Assembly (NCBI GenBank): GCA_013176395.1
Contig: JABMLP010000020.1
Coordinates: 248,001-312,000 of the forward strand
Direction of reading: 5' to 3'
Source of the DNA: Venturia oleaginea
Lineage: Eukaryota > Ascomycota > Dothideomycetes > Venturiales > Venturiaceae
Length of the DNA stretch: 64,000 nucleotides
Shown: piece by piece, positions 45,982 through 56,533 of the stretch
How the letters are laid out: each line of letters opens with the position of its first letter
Position numbering within the stretch: the stretch's first letter is position 1
Program-made: the position numbers and the translations under genes
Notes under the pieces: model-generated
What the model was told of the DNA's origin: nothing
Seen by the model: only the letters and a program-made list of their open reading frames with translations
The model's database searches: none

Positions 45982-46433
45982 TTTCGAAGTTAACGACAAC
46001 CTGCAAGTCAGCTTGACTTCTTTTCTGAGAGCCAGGAAAGCCGTAGATCAGGGCCCGCAGGATTTCGTCCCTCATCTGATTTTCGGATCCTTGCAACTCG
46101 GCAGTAAGGGTGTCTTTACTATACATCTTAGGAGAGCGGGATGTTGCTTCTTAAAATGCATCCACGTCTTACCGTGAAAGGTTTGGTGGACGATCTCCCG
46201 AGAGCCTAAAACCCGACGAAAATTCAGACTAGATAAGGGATAGGATTTTTATGATATTCGAATTAAATCTCGAGATTTTCATATCACAGATCAGGAAGTT
46301 AATAGGGCTTAATCGATAGATCCACGTTCAACGAAGTTAAACGACGTGCCTGACGACCAAGATTTTCATCTCTGGCTATCTCAGCTCTCAGAAGATAAGT
46401 CAATTTGACTTGCAGTTTTGTTAACTTCGAAAG
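45982..46433. mobile_element. MITE-like sequence with about 50-bp imperfect inverted repeats
   Basis: Left arm 45982-46033 and right arm 46384-46433 are inverted copies differing at about nine positions plus a 2-nt gap. Both begin CTTTCGAAGTTAAC, continue through CTGCAAGTCA and TTGACTT, and end TTCTGAGAGC. About 350 bp of non-coding sequence lies between. I see no clear target-site duplication, so boundaries are approximate and the transposon class is not assigned. Confidence 0.5.
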
Positions 46434-46440
46434 CAGAACA

Positions 46441-46616
46441 CCGTATACCACGGCTAGAGTTGTACACAGCCCTGTCCTCGTAATAGTCAGTGTATCGCTT
46501 GAAGGAGTAACGGCTATACTAGAAAAGATTTAGTTGTTACTACTTCGAGACTCGCTGTCGCGGCAAGTAGGGATATAGCAAGGATAGTGGATGGGCAACT
46601 TTAACCGTGGTATACG
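46441..46616. repeat. 12-bp perfect inverted repeat pair
   Basis: CGTATACCACGG at 46442-46453 and its reverse complement CCGTGGTATACG at 46605-46616 bracket about 150 bp. It sits between the MITE-like sequence and the pogo-type element and may be part of another fragment. Confidence 0.5.
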
Positions 46617-46625
46617 ATTATACGG

Positions 46626-47338
46626 TAACGTATTCGATCACCCAACCCGTCAGATCACCCAACCGGTCAAAATTTCTTGGCACGACCATCTTATATTACG
46701 ACTCTTCAATTTCATCGCTATCAACAATAGATTCTAAGTCCGTCGTGCTGCTATCTGATTCAGAAGATATCTCGATATCTTTTTTACAAGTTCGCGCACT
46801 ATGCCCAGTTGCGCCGCAGTTCCCACAGCGCCGTGGAGTTGGTCGGGCTGTTTCTTGATCAACACTACCACGAGCCTTCTTCGATCCCTGAGGCGCTACA
46901 GACGCCTCAGCAGCTACCTGCGCTGCTGCAGTCCCGTACTCTATAGTACCACCTTGCTGGATCCACTTCCTTTTGCGCGATTTTCGCTTCGTCATTACTG
47001 CAAATTGCTCTTCAAGCTCGCGGTTGCGCGCAACAAGTAGAGCGTTTTGGTGCAGCATCAATTCAGCGCCCTTGACAAGCTGGGAAAAGCCTGCCTGGGC
47101 AGTAACTGGATAAATGGGACTCCTCTGACGCGATCGGAGAGGGTTTGTTGTTTAACGTTGAAGGCGCTCGCAGCAGCCCGTTGGCTTCGGAGTTGGCCGG
47201 TATTCAAAGCTTGGATTGCAAGCTGAATTCTCCCTTCGTGTTGAAGTAGTAACTCATTACGTTGTTGAGACATAGTAGAATAAGAAGAGCAGTTGGGGTC
47301 TTGGCAAATTTGGACCGGTTGGGTGATCGAATACGTTA
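46626..47338. mobile_element. Internally deleted pogo/Fot1-type DNA transposon
   Basis: Element of 709 bp (46628-47336) flanked on each side by TA, the target duplication of Tc1-mariner/pogo elements. Terminal inverted repeats begin ACGTATTCGATCACCCAACC at both ends and continue GGTC; the left end carries an extra GATCACCCAACC copy, separated by CGTCA. Inside are the N-terminal and C-terminal ends of a transposase with the middle missing. A full-length relative would be expected near 1.8-2 kb, so this is a deletion derivative that could move only with an enzyme supplied elsewhere. Confidence 0.85.
46696..47273 (-). pseudogene. Truncated pogo-type transposase (HTH and C-terminal zinc knuckle only)
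   Basis: The ATG at 47273 opens MSQQRNELLLQHEGRIQ and a psq-type helix-turn-helix (AIQALNTG, RAAASAFNVKQQTLSDRVRG). After RVRG the frame is lost and resumes in another frame as QAGFSQLVKGAELMLHQNAL, then the basic KRKSRKRKWIQQGG stretch and a CCHC knuckle CGNCGATGHSARTC, ending in an acidic Ser tail at 46696. The whole CENP-B-type HTH and DDE catalytic region is absent. Non-functional as a transposase. Confidence 0.8.
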
Positions 47339-48078
47339 TCTCTAATTAAATAACTGAGTTATTCTAGGAGCTCTACCCCCATAGCGGAAGTTATCTGAAA
47401 CACGTTGATTAGTTCATTCTTACCGCTGAGGTGATATTTGCAGCGCTCGAATAGCCAGACCTCGTCTTATTCATCGTCTTCCTCTTTATCTTCATCATCT
47501 TCTGAACCACCGCCATACCACTCATCCTAATCTAAATCCCCATCACCGGACTTATTGTAAGATCATCTAGATTGCAGCGAGAAATCGCCGTCTCAATACT
47601 TCTCGAGCATGCCAAGTCCCATCGGTATGCCACCAATGCAGCCACGCGCGTTCTCCAATTCCATATCCTTGCTCTCAATAACTTGGACAACTCATCCCAT
47701 CCAACCTGGGATCGATATCGATAATTTTCTGCCAAACAAAGAAATGGATATTGCGAGAGGATTAAAGATATTGAATGTAGGATGACCGAGTCTGCTTGGA
47801 GATGTGAGCTCGGTGACTGGGTGCAGAAAACGGGACGTGAACCAATGGCCCCATTGTGCAGCTGTATTCTGATCAGCAGCATCGAGATACGTGCTGATGT
47901 CGATATATTTCTGGCCATCTAAGTGTCAAAACTACTCTGAACTCATCAGTGGCGTACTCGAATTGAGGTATACAAAAAAAGACATGCCACATGATCGACC
48001 TAAAGTTCCACAGGACAAGAATGCTGCGATGCCAATCTGTTCTACGCACGTCATCAACTCGTAATCAATAATCTTCCA
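47339..48078. other. Intergenic with a degenerate reading frame
   Basis: A 128-codon minus-strand frame (47918-47532, MARNIST start, with LRARIWNWRTRVAALVAYRW) ends shortly before an out-of-frame acidic coding-like tail (DEWYGGGSEDDEDKEEDD, about 47525-47470) that also has a stop just upstream. This looks like the remnant of a gene end beside the transposon; no family recognised. Confidence 0.35.
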
Positions 48079-49445
48079 TCAGGAGCCTGCCAAATCCTCA
48101 TACCCAATCTTTTGCACAATGATACCCGTCGCAGCACCACCACCATTGCAAATGGCAGCACATCCGTACTCCCCGTTCTTCAATTGATGAAGAAGGGTAA
48201 TCAATATCCTGCTTCCTGAACTTCCAAGCGCATGCCCCAAAGCGATAGCTCCACCTCTTGGATTTATGTTATCGGTGCTCAATCCCAATATCTTGCCATT
48301 GGCCTTGATAACGGCAGCGAATGCCTCGTTGAACTCCCAGACACTGATGCCTTCTTTTTTGAGACCAGCGCCTTCGAGTACGATAGGGACGACTTTTGCA
48401 GGGGCAACTGGGAAGTCGATCGGATCTACTGAGGCATCGGCGTAGGAAACTATGCGTGCCAGGATGCGTGATTCTTGGCCATATTTGATAGCGATGTCCT
48501 TGGAACCGAGGACCATGGCTGAGGCTCCGTCGCTCAAAGGCGATGAGTTAGCTGCCGTGATTGTTCCAGAACCTGATCGATCAAAGACTGGTTTGAGCGT
48601 TGATACTTTGTCTAACTTCAGTTTATTGTACTGTTCGTCCTCTGTCACGATCACATCGCCCTTCTTGCCTTTTACAGTCACTGGAGAGATCTCTTCCTTG
48701 AAAAGACCCTTCGACCAGGCCTCTTGCGCGCGCTTGTATGACAGGATAGCAAAGTCGTCCTGTTCCTTTCGGGTGATTTCGTGCTTCTTGGCTGTATTCT
48801 CAGCACAGTTGCCCATATGCACCTGGTTATACACATCCCATAGGCCATCGACGATCAGCCCATCGTTCAACTTCTGCTCTCCAAAGGCTGGCTGTTGCGA
48901 TGCGCGAGCAAGATACAATGGCACGCGTGTCATGTTCTCCATGCCTCCAGCAATTTGGGCTTCGGCCTGTCCTAGCTGTATACTCTGCGCAGCGAAGGTC
49001 ACAGCCTTCATTCCCGATGCGCAGACTTTGTTTATGGTTGTGGCCTCGACGGAGGTGGGAATTCCAGCAAATATGGCAGCTTGTCTTGCTGGAGCTTGAC
49101 CTGCTCCGCCTTGGAGGACCATGCCCATATAGACATGGGAGAATTGATCTACGGGGACCTTTGACTTTTCGACAGCGGATTTGATGGCGGTTGCTCCTAG
49201 CTGGGGAGCGGGTAGGGTTGTGAATGCGCCATTGAACTGGGCATATGTTAGAAGGGATATAGCCCCAATGCGGTGGTGAGGGTACATACAACGCCAACTG
49301 GTGTCCGCGAACCACTCAAGATGTATGCATCTCGAATTTCCTGGCTTCGCTGTCGGGTGGTGGTAAAAGTTCTTCGGACAGACGGAGCGGTACGTGCTGT
49401 CTGAGAGAGGGGTTTAAGCGTCTTTGAACAGAAGCTTGACAACAT
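48079..49445 (-). CDS. ERG10: Acetyl-CoA acetyltransferase (thiolase), mitochondrial type
   Basis: Biosynthetic/ketolytic thiolase that condenses or cleaves acetoacetyl-CoA. Exons 49445-49290 and 49236-48079 give 437 residues; the 53-nt intron (GTATGT...GCCCAG) joins SGSRTPVGV to [14 protein letters not shown]. The N terminus [15 protein letters not shown], rich in Ser/Thr/Arg up to TFTTTRQR, resembles a mitochondrial presequence, which favours the mitochondrial Erg10A-type enzyme over the cytosolic sterol-pathway paralogue. Catalytic Cys in [11 protein letters not shown] (about 124), His in [17 protein letters not shown] and second Cys in [11 protein letters not shown] are present. The start was placed at the only ATG giving the presequence. 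Role: ketone, isoleucine and fatty-acid intermediate metabolism. Confidence 0.95.
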
Positions 49446-50467
49446 GATGGCAGTATGGAAGAAGGCGAGAGGCAGCGGATTCTGCTTGTTATGCTGACGA
49501 GGGAAGAAATTAATCAGACGGCAAGGTAGGGTTAATAGAGGAATGGTGGAAGACAATACATATCACATGTTGAACTCGTCGCTCATGTCATATCCCCTCC
49601 CTGAATCATTCCTCCTCTGCGGGACCCCTGCCACTTGATAGCTAAATGGCAGTTTCCAGACTGCCAGGCTGCCAGGCTGTCAGGCTCTCACGCTGCCAGG
49701 CTCCTACGCTGCCAGGCTCCCAGGCAGGCATCGCTAAAAGGTCTATTGATGTTTATAAGATTAGTACGTCTCTTCGAATATGATGTCTCGTTAGCGGTAG
49801 GTAACCGGCATGACGGAATGTCGCTTGCCGCTTCGCTTCTATGATGAGACTGATGTCAAGAAGCTTGATCTGCCCGGAGGTAGTCCTATCTATATTCGCC
49901 GTCGTCGGTACCTGAGACCTGATAGCAGGCAATGTGAAGCAGAACCAGGATCAAAGCAAACATGGATTCGATTCGGTATGTTCCAAAGAAGAACGTACTG
50001 AGAAGCCATTCGGCATGCGAAATCCTAGCGGCATGTCTCACCAGCTGTCCAAGACTAGGATTCCATGTCTTCAGCTTGCCTAGCAGCCTACGTAGTATGT
50101 AAAATTGGATGTCCAAAATGTATATTGCTTTTGACGCGCGCCATGCTTGCCCTGTCAGCTCCCCATCTAAAGTTCCGTTCCCGCACGAATCAACGTGAGA
50201 TTCGTTGCGCCAACACACGATCCCATCTGATCCAGTAGTCCTCGACAGAATCTTGGACCGCCTCACTAATTCTCGCCAACCATCCCTTGCAGCACATCAT
50301 CATTCATACCACTCTCACCCATATAACAAAGAGCCTCCCTCTTCAACACCCAATACTGCCACCTCCCCACTATCCATACCCCACGCCACTGCAACCACAC
50401 CTTTCCTGGAGATTAGAGCCATTCCTAACACCACACCCCATAGCGAAGCATCAAGAAGCCGTCCATC
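49446..50467. other. Divergent intergenic region with short decamer repeats
   Basis: Promoter space for the thiolase (leftward) and the unknown-function gene (rightward). About 49655-49730 has several CTGCCAGGCT-like decamers. No gene seen. Confidence 0.5.
49655..49730. repeat. Degenerate CTGCCAGGCT decamer cluster
   Basis: At least five near copies (CTGCCAGGCT, CTGTCAGGCT, CTCCCAGGC) follow one another or are separated by CTCACG or CCTACG spacers, about 200 bp upstream of the thiolase start. Confidence 0.7.
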
Positions 50468-51501
50468 ATGAACCTGAACTACATGGCAAATTGTGCCATC
50501 TGCAATGGCCCAGGCGATCCAGAGTGTCCCTGTGAGGGCGACCGTCTGAAGATTGCCATCGACCAAGCCGAGAAGAAATGGATTGAATCTTGGGTAGCGA
50601 AGACACGGTACGTGACGCGACATTTCCCCTTGCCTGTTCCTGGCCGTGAGACCGTGCTCTGGATGTCATATTAACCTCCGACAGGGAATGGGTGACCAAT
50701 AACGCCATCAACGCCATCACTGGCATGTACAACAGGAAGAAAGAAGCCCGTCAGACGAACTACATGCTGTATCTACAGAGCCTACCATACTGGCCATTGT
50801 ATATGGAGTCGCGAGGACGACCGAACCTTCCTCCACACATTTTCGCTGACTTGCAGCGACGGACGGCTGAAGCTCAGCTGGATATGAAAAGAGGCATTGA
50901 TGCCGACTGGAAGGAATGTGTCATCCGATATCCTCAAGTATTGGCTCACTTCTACGGCCAATTAAGTGTCAAGATCCCTCGTGAAACCGAGATGCCATTC
51001 AGTAATGCCGTAACCAATACACAACCAAGGGCTCCACCTCCTCCACCGCAGATGATAAACTTCGAGCAACATCAACGGCAACAGCTCCAAGTACAGCAGC
51101 AACAAGCACACCAACAGCAAATGGCTGCCCAGATCAACCGTGCGTCCACCGTTCAGCCCGTCAAAAAGTCACGTCGTCATTCCAAAGTGGGAAGCGAGTT
51201 CACCACGTTCGATGTCGATGAACTAGCTCGAGGTCTCGAAGCCCTTGGTCGCAGCAATACAGCCATGGGCCGTGCAAAATCCGGAACACCAGGTCCACCA
51301 CCTTCAGCCACGCCAGGTCCACGTGAACGTCTGCACAGAACTGGTACTGGTAAGAAGCGTGAAAGCAAAGATTATGGTATGCCCAGCGGACGCGGTACAA
51401 CTCCCTCACTCGTTGGTGGTCATCCTGGTATTCCCCCGCATGTGCCCGTCCCGCCGAGTTGGGCTACGGGAAGCACTTTTGATATGGGCGTCCGTTACTA
51501 G
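50468..51501 (+). CDS. Conserved fungal protein of unknown function
   Basis: Exons 50468-50607 and 50685-51501 encode 318 residues; the 77-nt intron (GTACGT...CGACAG) joins WVAKTR to EWVTNNAIN in frame. The opening MNLNYMANCAICNGPG and the following ECPCEGDRLKIAIDQAE contain a Cys-x2-Cys...Cys-x-Cys group that could bind a metal. A helical segment follows (AINAITGMYNRKKEAR, YLQSLPYW, GIDADWKECVIRYPQVLAHFY), and the second half is disordered, Gln/Pro-rich with a QQQQ run and basic KKSRRHS. I recognise this as a conserved family of filamentous fungi but know no function. Confidence 0.8.
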
Positions 51502-52613
51502 AAGTAGTAGCGACTGCCAAGCAACGACGGAATGCATGGAACGGCGTACGATTTATGGCATAGCATGAACTTGACCTTTCTTTCTTCCACTCCTCGACGG
51601 ATGTATCTCTTTTCCTCTTCTACGTTTCTTTTCCTCAGGGCGGCTCTTGTGTACAAAATTTGTCCTCGTACTTCTGTTGCATACAGTTGGGTCAGCTGGA
51701 AAGAGAGCCTGTGTCTACTATTTCAGCGGGATGTTCGCCTTTTCAGCGTATGCCTACGTTCTACCTCTTTACGAGTTCCCTTAGCATGGTGTTTTGTTGG
51801 AGAGCGATTTAATGGCGACGGAATCTTTTAACCTAATGGTTGTATCTAAATTGAGCAAATGGGCTTGAATGATTGGGAGGCTTTGTGTGATTTACTTGCT
51901 TCTTTATTTATGGATGTAGCAATGCGAAAATGTTTGGAAATACCTTTGTCCGAGCGAGGCTGACATGCATAGGTCGAAGGGAGGACTCGAATACATGAGG
52001 TGATGATCATATTGGGGCGGAAGATTAGCGGGACGGAGGAAGGTCTCGGTTGGATATTCCTGAAATTATAGAATGGACGCTTGTTCTGTCAAGTTTTGTG
52101 TGTTTGGAAGGTCTATTGAAATTAAGCTCGAATCAGGCTGAGCCGAAGTCGGGATTGGTGAGATGCTGAATTGATTTGTGATCCTCGAGGCGTGTGTATC
52201 TTACGACGGGCGCAATCAAATATATCTTGAAACGCCATGGGAAGAGCAGTGAAGATCGAGCTGCAAAGTAACTATTGCAGAAGGTCCGCTACACTGGACA
52301 CAGCGGGTTCGTGGTCGTGGTCTTCGCGATTGTTTGTGATGTCAAAGGTGCGTCTCCAATTCCACGGCCTCATTCTCGGATGAACATCGAATCCTTGGAG
52401 TCTGTTATGAATTACATCGTCAGAGATTTGTCGACACCAATCCAGCGTCAGGCGGGTTGACCTGTTGTCAATAATAGCATCAGCTGCCAGCCTTGCGCGT
52501 GCCCCACCACCGCCACTACCCTTCCCCACCAATAGTGACTTTTAACAAATCATCTCCACAACATTGAATCGTTGTCACATCACCACCAAAACCTCCGTTA
52601 CCAGATCGAAATC
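51502..52613. other. Intergenic, no supported gene
   Basis: 3' UTR of the preceding gene and promoter of the CCDC124-like gene. Nothing recognisable. Confidence 0.5.
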
Positions 52614-53345
52614 ATGGCAGGAAAGAAGAAGGACGCTGGAGAGGGCAGTAAAAAGGCCCAAGGACAAGCTCGCAAGGCCGCTGCAGAGGAGGACAAGAAG
52701 GCAGCAAAGAACAGACAAGCAGAGCAAGCAGAGGCCGAAGAATGGGGTAAAGGAGCGAAGGATAACAGCAAGAAGTATAACCAACCCCTATCCAAGCTCC
52801 AAGCATTCACTAACGAGCGTTCCAGAGAGGCCGCAGCAGCCAAAGCCGCCGAAGCCGAGCGAAAGAGAGCCGAGAAGAAGGCCCTCGAAGACGCAGAACT
52901 CGCCGCCCTTCCCTCAAAGCCAAAAGCCTTCAAGAAGCCAGCCAAACCACCGGCAGGATCTAAAAAGGGCCTCGATCTCGATCAGCTAGACGGCGAACCG
53001 ACGAATACCAAGGGCTCGGCTCTCAACGCAACGGGCATCGATAACGCCCTTGATGCCCTAGATCTTACAAGCAACTCGCAAGACTCAGTGGACAGACATC
53101 CAGAGAGGAGATTCAAGGCAGCCTACGCCGTGTACGAAGAGAAGAGATTGGAAGAAATGAAGGATGAGAAGGGATTGAGGAGGAACCAGAAGATTGCAGA
53201 GATTCGCAAGGAGTTTGAAAAGCATCCAGACAACCCCTTCAACCAGGTCGCAGGACGATATGATATGACTAAAGAGGAGTTGAGAGAGGTTGCTGCTGCA
53301 GAGAAGAAGAAGACCGAGGCCAGGCTGGCAGGGAGCACGGTTTAG
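52614..53345 (+). CDS. CCDC124/Lso2-like ribosome-associated coiled-coil protein
   Basis: 226 residues. Exons 52614-52774 and 52826-53345. N-terminal Lys/Ala/Glu coiled coil (KKAAKNRQAEQAEAEEWGKG), then AAKAAEAERKRAEKKALEDAE..LPSKPKA, and the C-terminal conserved domain (PF06244-type) with RHPERRFKAAYAVYEEKRL, then KIAEIRKEFEKHPDNPFNQV. Animal CCDC124 and yeast Lso2 bind idle or hibernating 80S ribosomes and aid restart; the role here is by homology. The 51-nt intron (52775-52825, GTATAA donor, CACTAAC branch, TCCAG) is a multiple of three and has no stop, so retention would insert 17 codons; the spliced form fits the family (KGAKDNSKKEAAAAKAAEA). Confidence 0.88.
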   Translation: MAGKKKDAGEGSKKAQGQARKAAAEEDKKAAKNRQAEQAEAEEWGKGAKDNSKKYNQPLSKLQAFTNERSREAAAAKAAEAERKRAEKKALEDAELAALPSKPKAFKKPAKPPAGSKKGLDLDQLDGEPTNTKGSALNATGIDNALDALDLTSNSQDSVDRHPERRFKAAYAVYEEKRLEEMKDEKGLRRNQKIAEIRKEFEKHPDNPFNQVAGRYDMTKEELREVAAAEKKKTEARLAGSTV

Positions 53346-55123
53346 ATAAACGGAAGGAAGAAAGTGGACATGAGTTATGAGTGTAATGATGAGGAGTCGC
53401 TCGGCATGACTGATTGGCATTAGCAGACACGAGTGGTGCATGTTTGTAGACGAGGCACGAAGACTATATGGGATGAATATTCTTGATGAGCTTCCTTGAA
53501 GCGATTTCTGAGCACCACAATATCCCTTACCCTCCACGACTCACGAGATCATCTTTGCACTTAAACTCTACCAACTTGAGATCGAGATTATTAAGATTTT
53601 AGCGACTCCAGCAAATTGACTAGCCAGAAAATCATCGACATCGCTCTCCGATAAGAAGTGTTGAATCGAGTTTCAGGTACTATTTTCGAAGGGCAGAGAA
53701 TTCGTGATCCCATTGTGGTACCATTCTCACCCGCGTGACACCAAGAGCTTGGAAATGTATAGAACTGGCCAGCCCTTATCCCTATATCCAGTAGTCTGAA
53801 GGCCTTAAAATATTCAATACTCGTAGACCATCTTCTAACCTGTTAGAAAGACGTCAACACCTTCGCGGAGCTACCTAGTCCCTCAAATTTCCTTGATATG
53901 GAACCCAACCGCACTCATTAGATACTCGAACCCATCAAAATAGTGAAACGCGACTTTTCCCTCTCCTCTCCCCCCCTTGATTAAATCACCCAAATCAATT
54001 GTAGTAATGGAATACATACACCTATTAATAACATGACACCCAAAGCCTTTTCGGAAATCTCCTCCTCCCTACCCAACTACCGTGCCGAACACTTCATTTC
54101 CACGGGGTGTGCTTTTGATTCACCTGGATTTTCAATCTTTTCCCACTCCACGCTTGCGGCGAATTTATGTACGGTTGGTGGAGGTGGGTTACTATGACAT
54201 GAGGGCGGAGTTTGTATCGAGAACTACGGGTAGAGAAATGGAGGCAGAAGGAGAAGAAGTTTTAGAACCCGTTGTTTTGGTATGTGAAAAGATGACTACA
54301 GTCTACGTAGTTAAAGATTGAGATTAGGAATTGGGAATTGGGAATTTATTGTTCTACTATGCGAGTCATCTATTAAACATGTGGAAATGTCACTAATAGG
54401 GTGTTTGTTGGCGAGTCTACCCGGCGCGACCATGCATTGTGAAATTTTCGGAAATGGGAAGGTATCGAGTTGCGCGATGGTTTTGTGTTTTGCTTGAGGG
54501 AGGGGGGTTAGGTTATTTTCTCATTCTCAATTCGCTTTCGAGAATGATTTCGCTATTATATCGTGGTGCTTAAAGAGTGTTTGTTGTTACACCATATAAT
54601 ACCAGGGCACTTGGAGGCTAGCCACAGAAACACTGATAAGTATGGACAGGAGTTCGGCAGGATTGACGCTTCCTGTACAGCTCTCGAGAAGGAGAGGAAG
54701 AAGATTTGGATTGAGTAAAGCGCTCAGGAATCTGTTGTGTTAACGTAGAATATACATTGTCGCGGCGTTTCCACGCTTGGTCATCTGAGTGTCCGTCAAT
54801 GGTACGGAGTATTGGATGGGATAAAAAGTCCTCGAATTGCTACAGGCAAAAGCCGCTTTAGCCATCTATCAACTGATCACGACATCTTTTTGGGACCTGT
54901 CAATAACTTGAGGCTTGGAAGAAGGGATATACAAGGATAATTTGTGGTCAATGTTCGTGCAAGAGGAATGAAAGAATGCTGCAGAATATAGAAGTCGAAA
55001 ATTACAATTACCACCTCATTCCCATAACTACGCTGCTACCACCCTCAGAGCCTGCGCTGGGTGCTAAATTTAGACTCCAACTTGCGCCATCTCCCATACC
55101 CTCGGTCCTTGTGCTGGAGCCAT
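53346..55123. other. Intergenic, no supported gene
   Basis: 1.8 kb. A 54033-54321 segment has two overlapping short frames, one reading LRRIYVRLVEVGYYDMRAEF, which faintly recalls hotdog thioesterases, but it is too short to call. Rest AT-rich without signal. Confidence 0.45.
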
Positions 55124-56533
55124 TCAAACTATCAGCGCGGGCAAGAGTGCATTGGTATATTCCCACAGAGTGCTGCTGTAGTCTGATGCCCAGGCGCCTC
55201 CAGTATAGTACGTGCCGCGAAGTCCTTGAAGGGCGTACAACTTCTTGTAAAACCCAGCTTTCAGATCCTCCGGGCTTGGCCATAGCTGCAGCTTGTCATG
55301 GCTGGCGAATGCGTCGATCACGGGAGTCTGCGCAACTGTGCCGTTGGTTCCTACATTTTTGAGACCCTTCTTGATCAGCTTCTTGGCATCCTTTTCCGAG
55401 AAGTTTTGGCCGCCGACAACGGTGGTCTTGTATTTGCCTGGTACGCCGGAGAAGTCAAGGGTGTTAAGGAAAGGAGGCTTAGGGAGGTTGAAGGTTGAGT
55501 TGGAGAGTGCGTTGACGAGGGAGACACCGTCCGGGATGCTTGTGTTACTGACAACGGCTACGTAGGTGTTGGACCATGTCAATTTCCCGAAGACTTCCTT
55601 CTCTTCATTGTCGAGATCGAATGGCTTGAGGTTCTTTTGGGCCGGTGGGATGGTGATGAGGATCTTCTTCGCTTTGATGGTTTTCTCTCCTGTCGCCGTT
55701 TTGACAGTGAGAGTTGTGTAACCATTCGTGCCGCGAGTGCTGCTAACAACTGTGCTTTTGTAAAGCACGTCGGTGCCCAACAGCCGTCCAGCTTTTTCGT
55801 AAAGCTCTGAATTCGAAAGGCGAGTGGTGATTTGGAGACCGCCACTCAAGGCGTCCTTCAGCTGAATGAGACCAAAGTTTTGGATCACGGACAATGTTGT
55901 AGCCTTTTTGAGGTCTCCGACAGCGAAAATGAATGTCCACAACGTGGGAACTGCCGCCTCCAAATGGTAGTCGGCGATGGTCTTGCTGAATGGCTGCGCT
56001 AGTTCCTCGGGCACAGGGTCAGGCAGCTGGCCGTAACCACCTACAAGATATGGATACTTCTGAAGAAATTGGGCATAAGCCCCCAATGCAGCGGCAGGGT
56101 CGGAAATTGCAGGTTGAACCGCCTTGCCCGAGGTCAGATCGATGTATTTGGTCACCCATGGCGGGGTGGGAGCTGATTGGAGGGACACATTGAAGCGATT
56201 GAAGAAATCGAAAGTGGAAGACAGGTTGTTGTAGGCTATAACACCGTAGTCGATGGGGATGTTGGCGCCCGGAACGACGTATGTGTTTACGTGTCCGCCA
56301 AGATGGTCTTCGCGCTCAACTACTACCACGCTCTTTTTGTGGTCTTCTCTGAGACGCACTGCAGCGTATGTTCCAGTTGCACCGCCACCGATGATAGCCA
56401 CGTCTTTGACAATGTCGTATGCCGATTCGTCATCGCATTGTTCTTCGATTGGAGCTGCGTTCGTAAGGGTGCTTAAGACTGTGAGGCCAATTGTGAGAAA
56501 GCGCAAACGGGAATGAAGGGGAGAAAACTGCAT
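55124..56533 (-). CDS. Secreted FAD-dependent amine-oxidase-like oxidoreductase
   Basis: Intronless, 469 residues. Signal peptide FLTIGLTVLSTLTNAAP (about 12-28), then a Rossmann FAD site VAIIGGGATGTYAAVRL (about 45-61) with the acidic VVVVEREDHLGGHVNTY continuation, as in the flavin-containing amine oxidase/beta-cyclopiazonate dehydrogenase-like group. A C-terminal FAD-binding segment is seen in GTYYTGGAWASDYSS near the end. Several N-glycosylation sequons (NLSS, NVS, NTS, NST, NFS) agree with passage through the secretory pathway. Substrate unknown; no secondary-metabolite cluster surrounds it. Confidence 0.88.
   Translation of the reverse strand: MQFSPLHSRLRFLTIGLTVLSTLTNAAPIEEQCDDESAYDIVKDVAIIGGGATGTYAAVRLREDHKKSVVVVEREDHLGGHVNTYVVPGANIPIDYGVIAYNNLSSTFDFFNRFNVSLQSAPTPPWVTKYIDLTSGKAVQPAISDPAAALGAYAQFLQKYPYLVGGYGQLPDPVPEELAQPFSKTIADYHLEAAVPTLWTFIFAVGDLKKATTLSVIQNFGLIQLKDALSGGLQITTRLSNSELYEKAGRLLGTDVLYKSTVVSSTRGTNGYTTLTVKTATGEKTIKAKKILITIPPAQKNLKPFDLDNEEKEVFGKLTWSNTYVAVVSNTSIPDGVSLVNALSNSTFNLPKPPFLNTLDFSGVPGKYKTTVVGGQNFSEKDAKKLIKKGLKNVGTNGTVAQTPVIDAFASHDKLQLWPSPEDLKAGFYKKLYALQGLRGTYYTGGAWASDYSSTLWEYTNALLPALIV

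Larger units (their letters stand above)
45164..46625. other. Repeat-derived intergenic DNA left of the pogo element
   Basis: No gene. Contains the inverted-repeat pair 45982-46433 and a second shorter pair 46441-46616 (both listed separately). Sequence is AT-rich with stop codons in all frames. Confidence 0.5.

Noticed and set aside
54033..54321. Possible remnant of a hotdog-fold thioesterase (RIYVRLVEVGYYDMRAEF)
   Set aside because: Under 100 codons, two overlapping frames, no upstream part of the domain, and the resemblance is only to a generic beta-sheet pattern.
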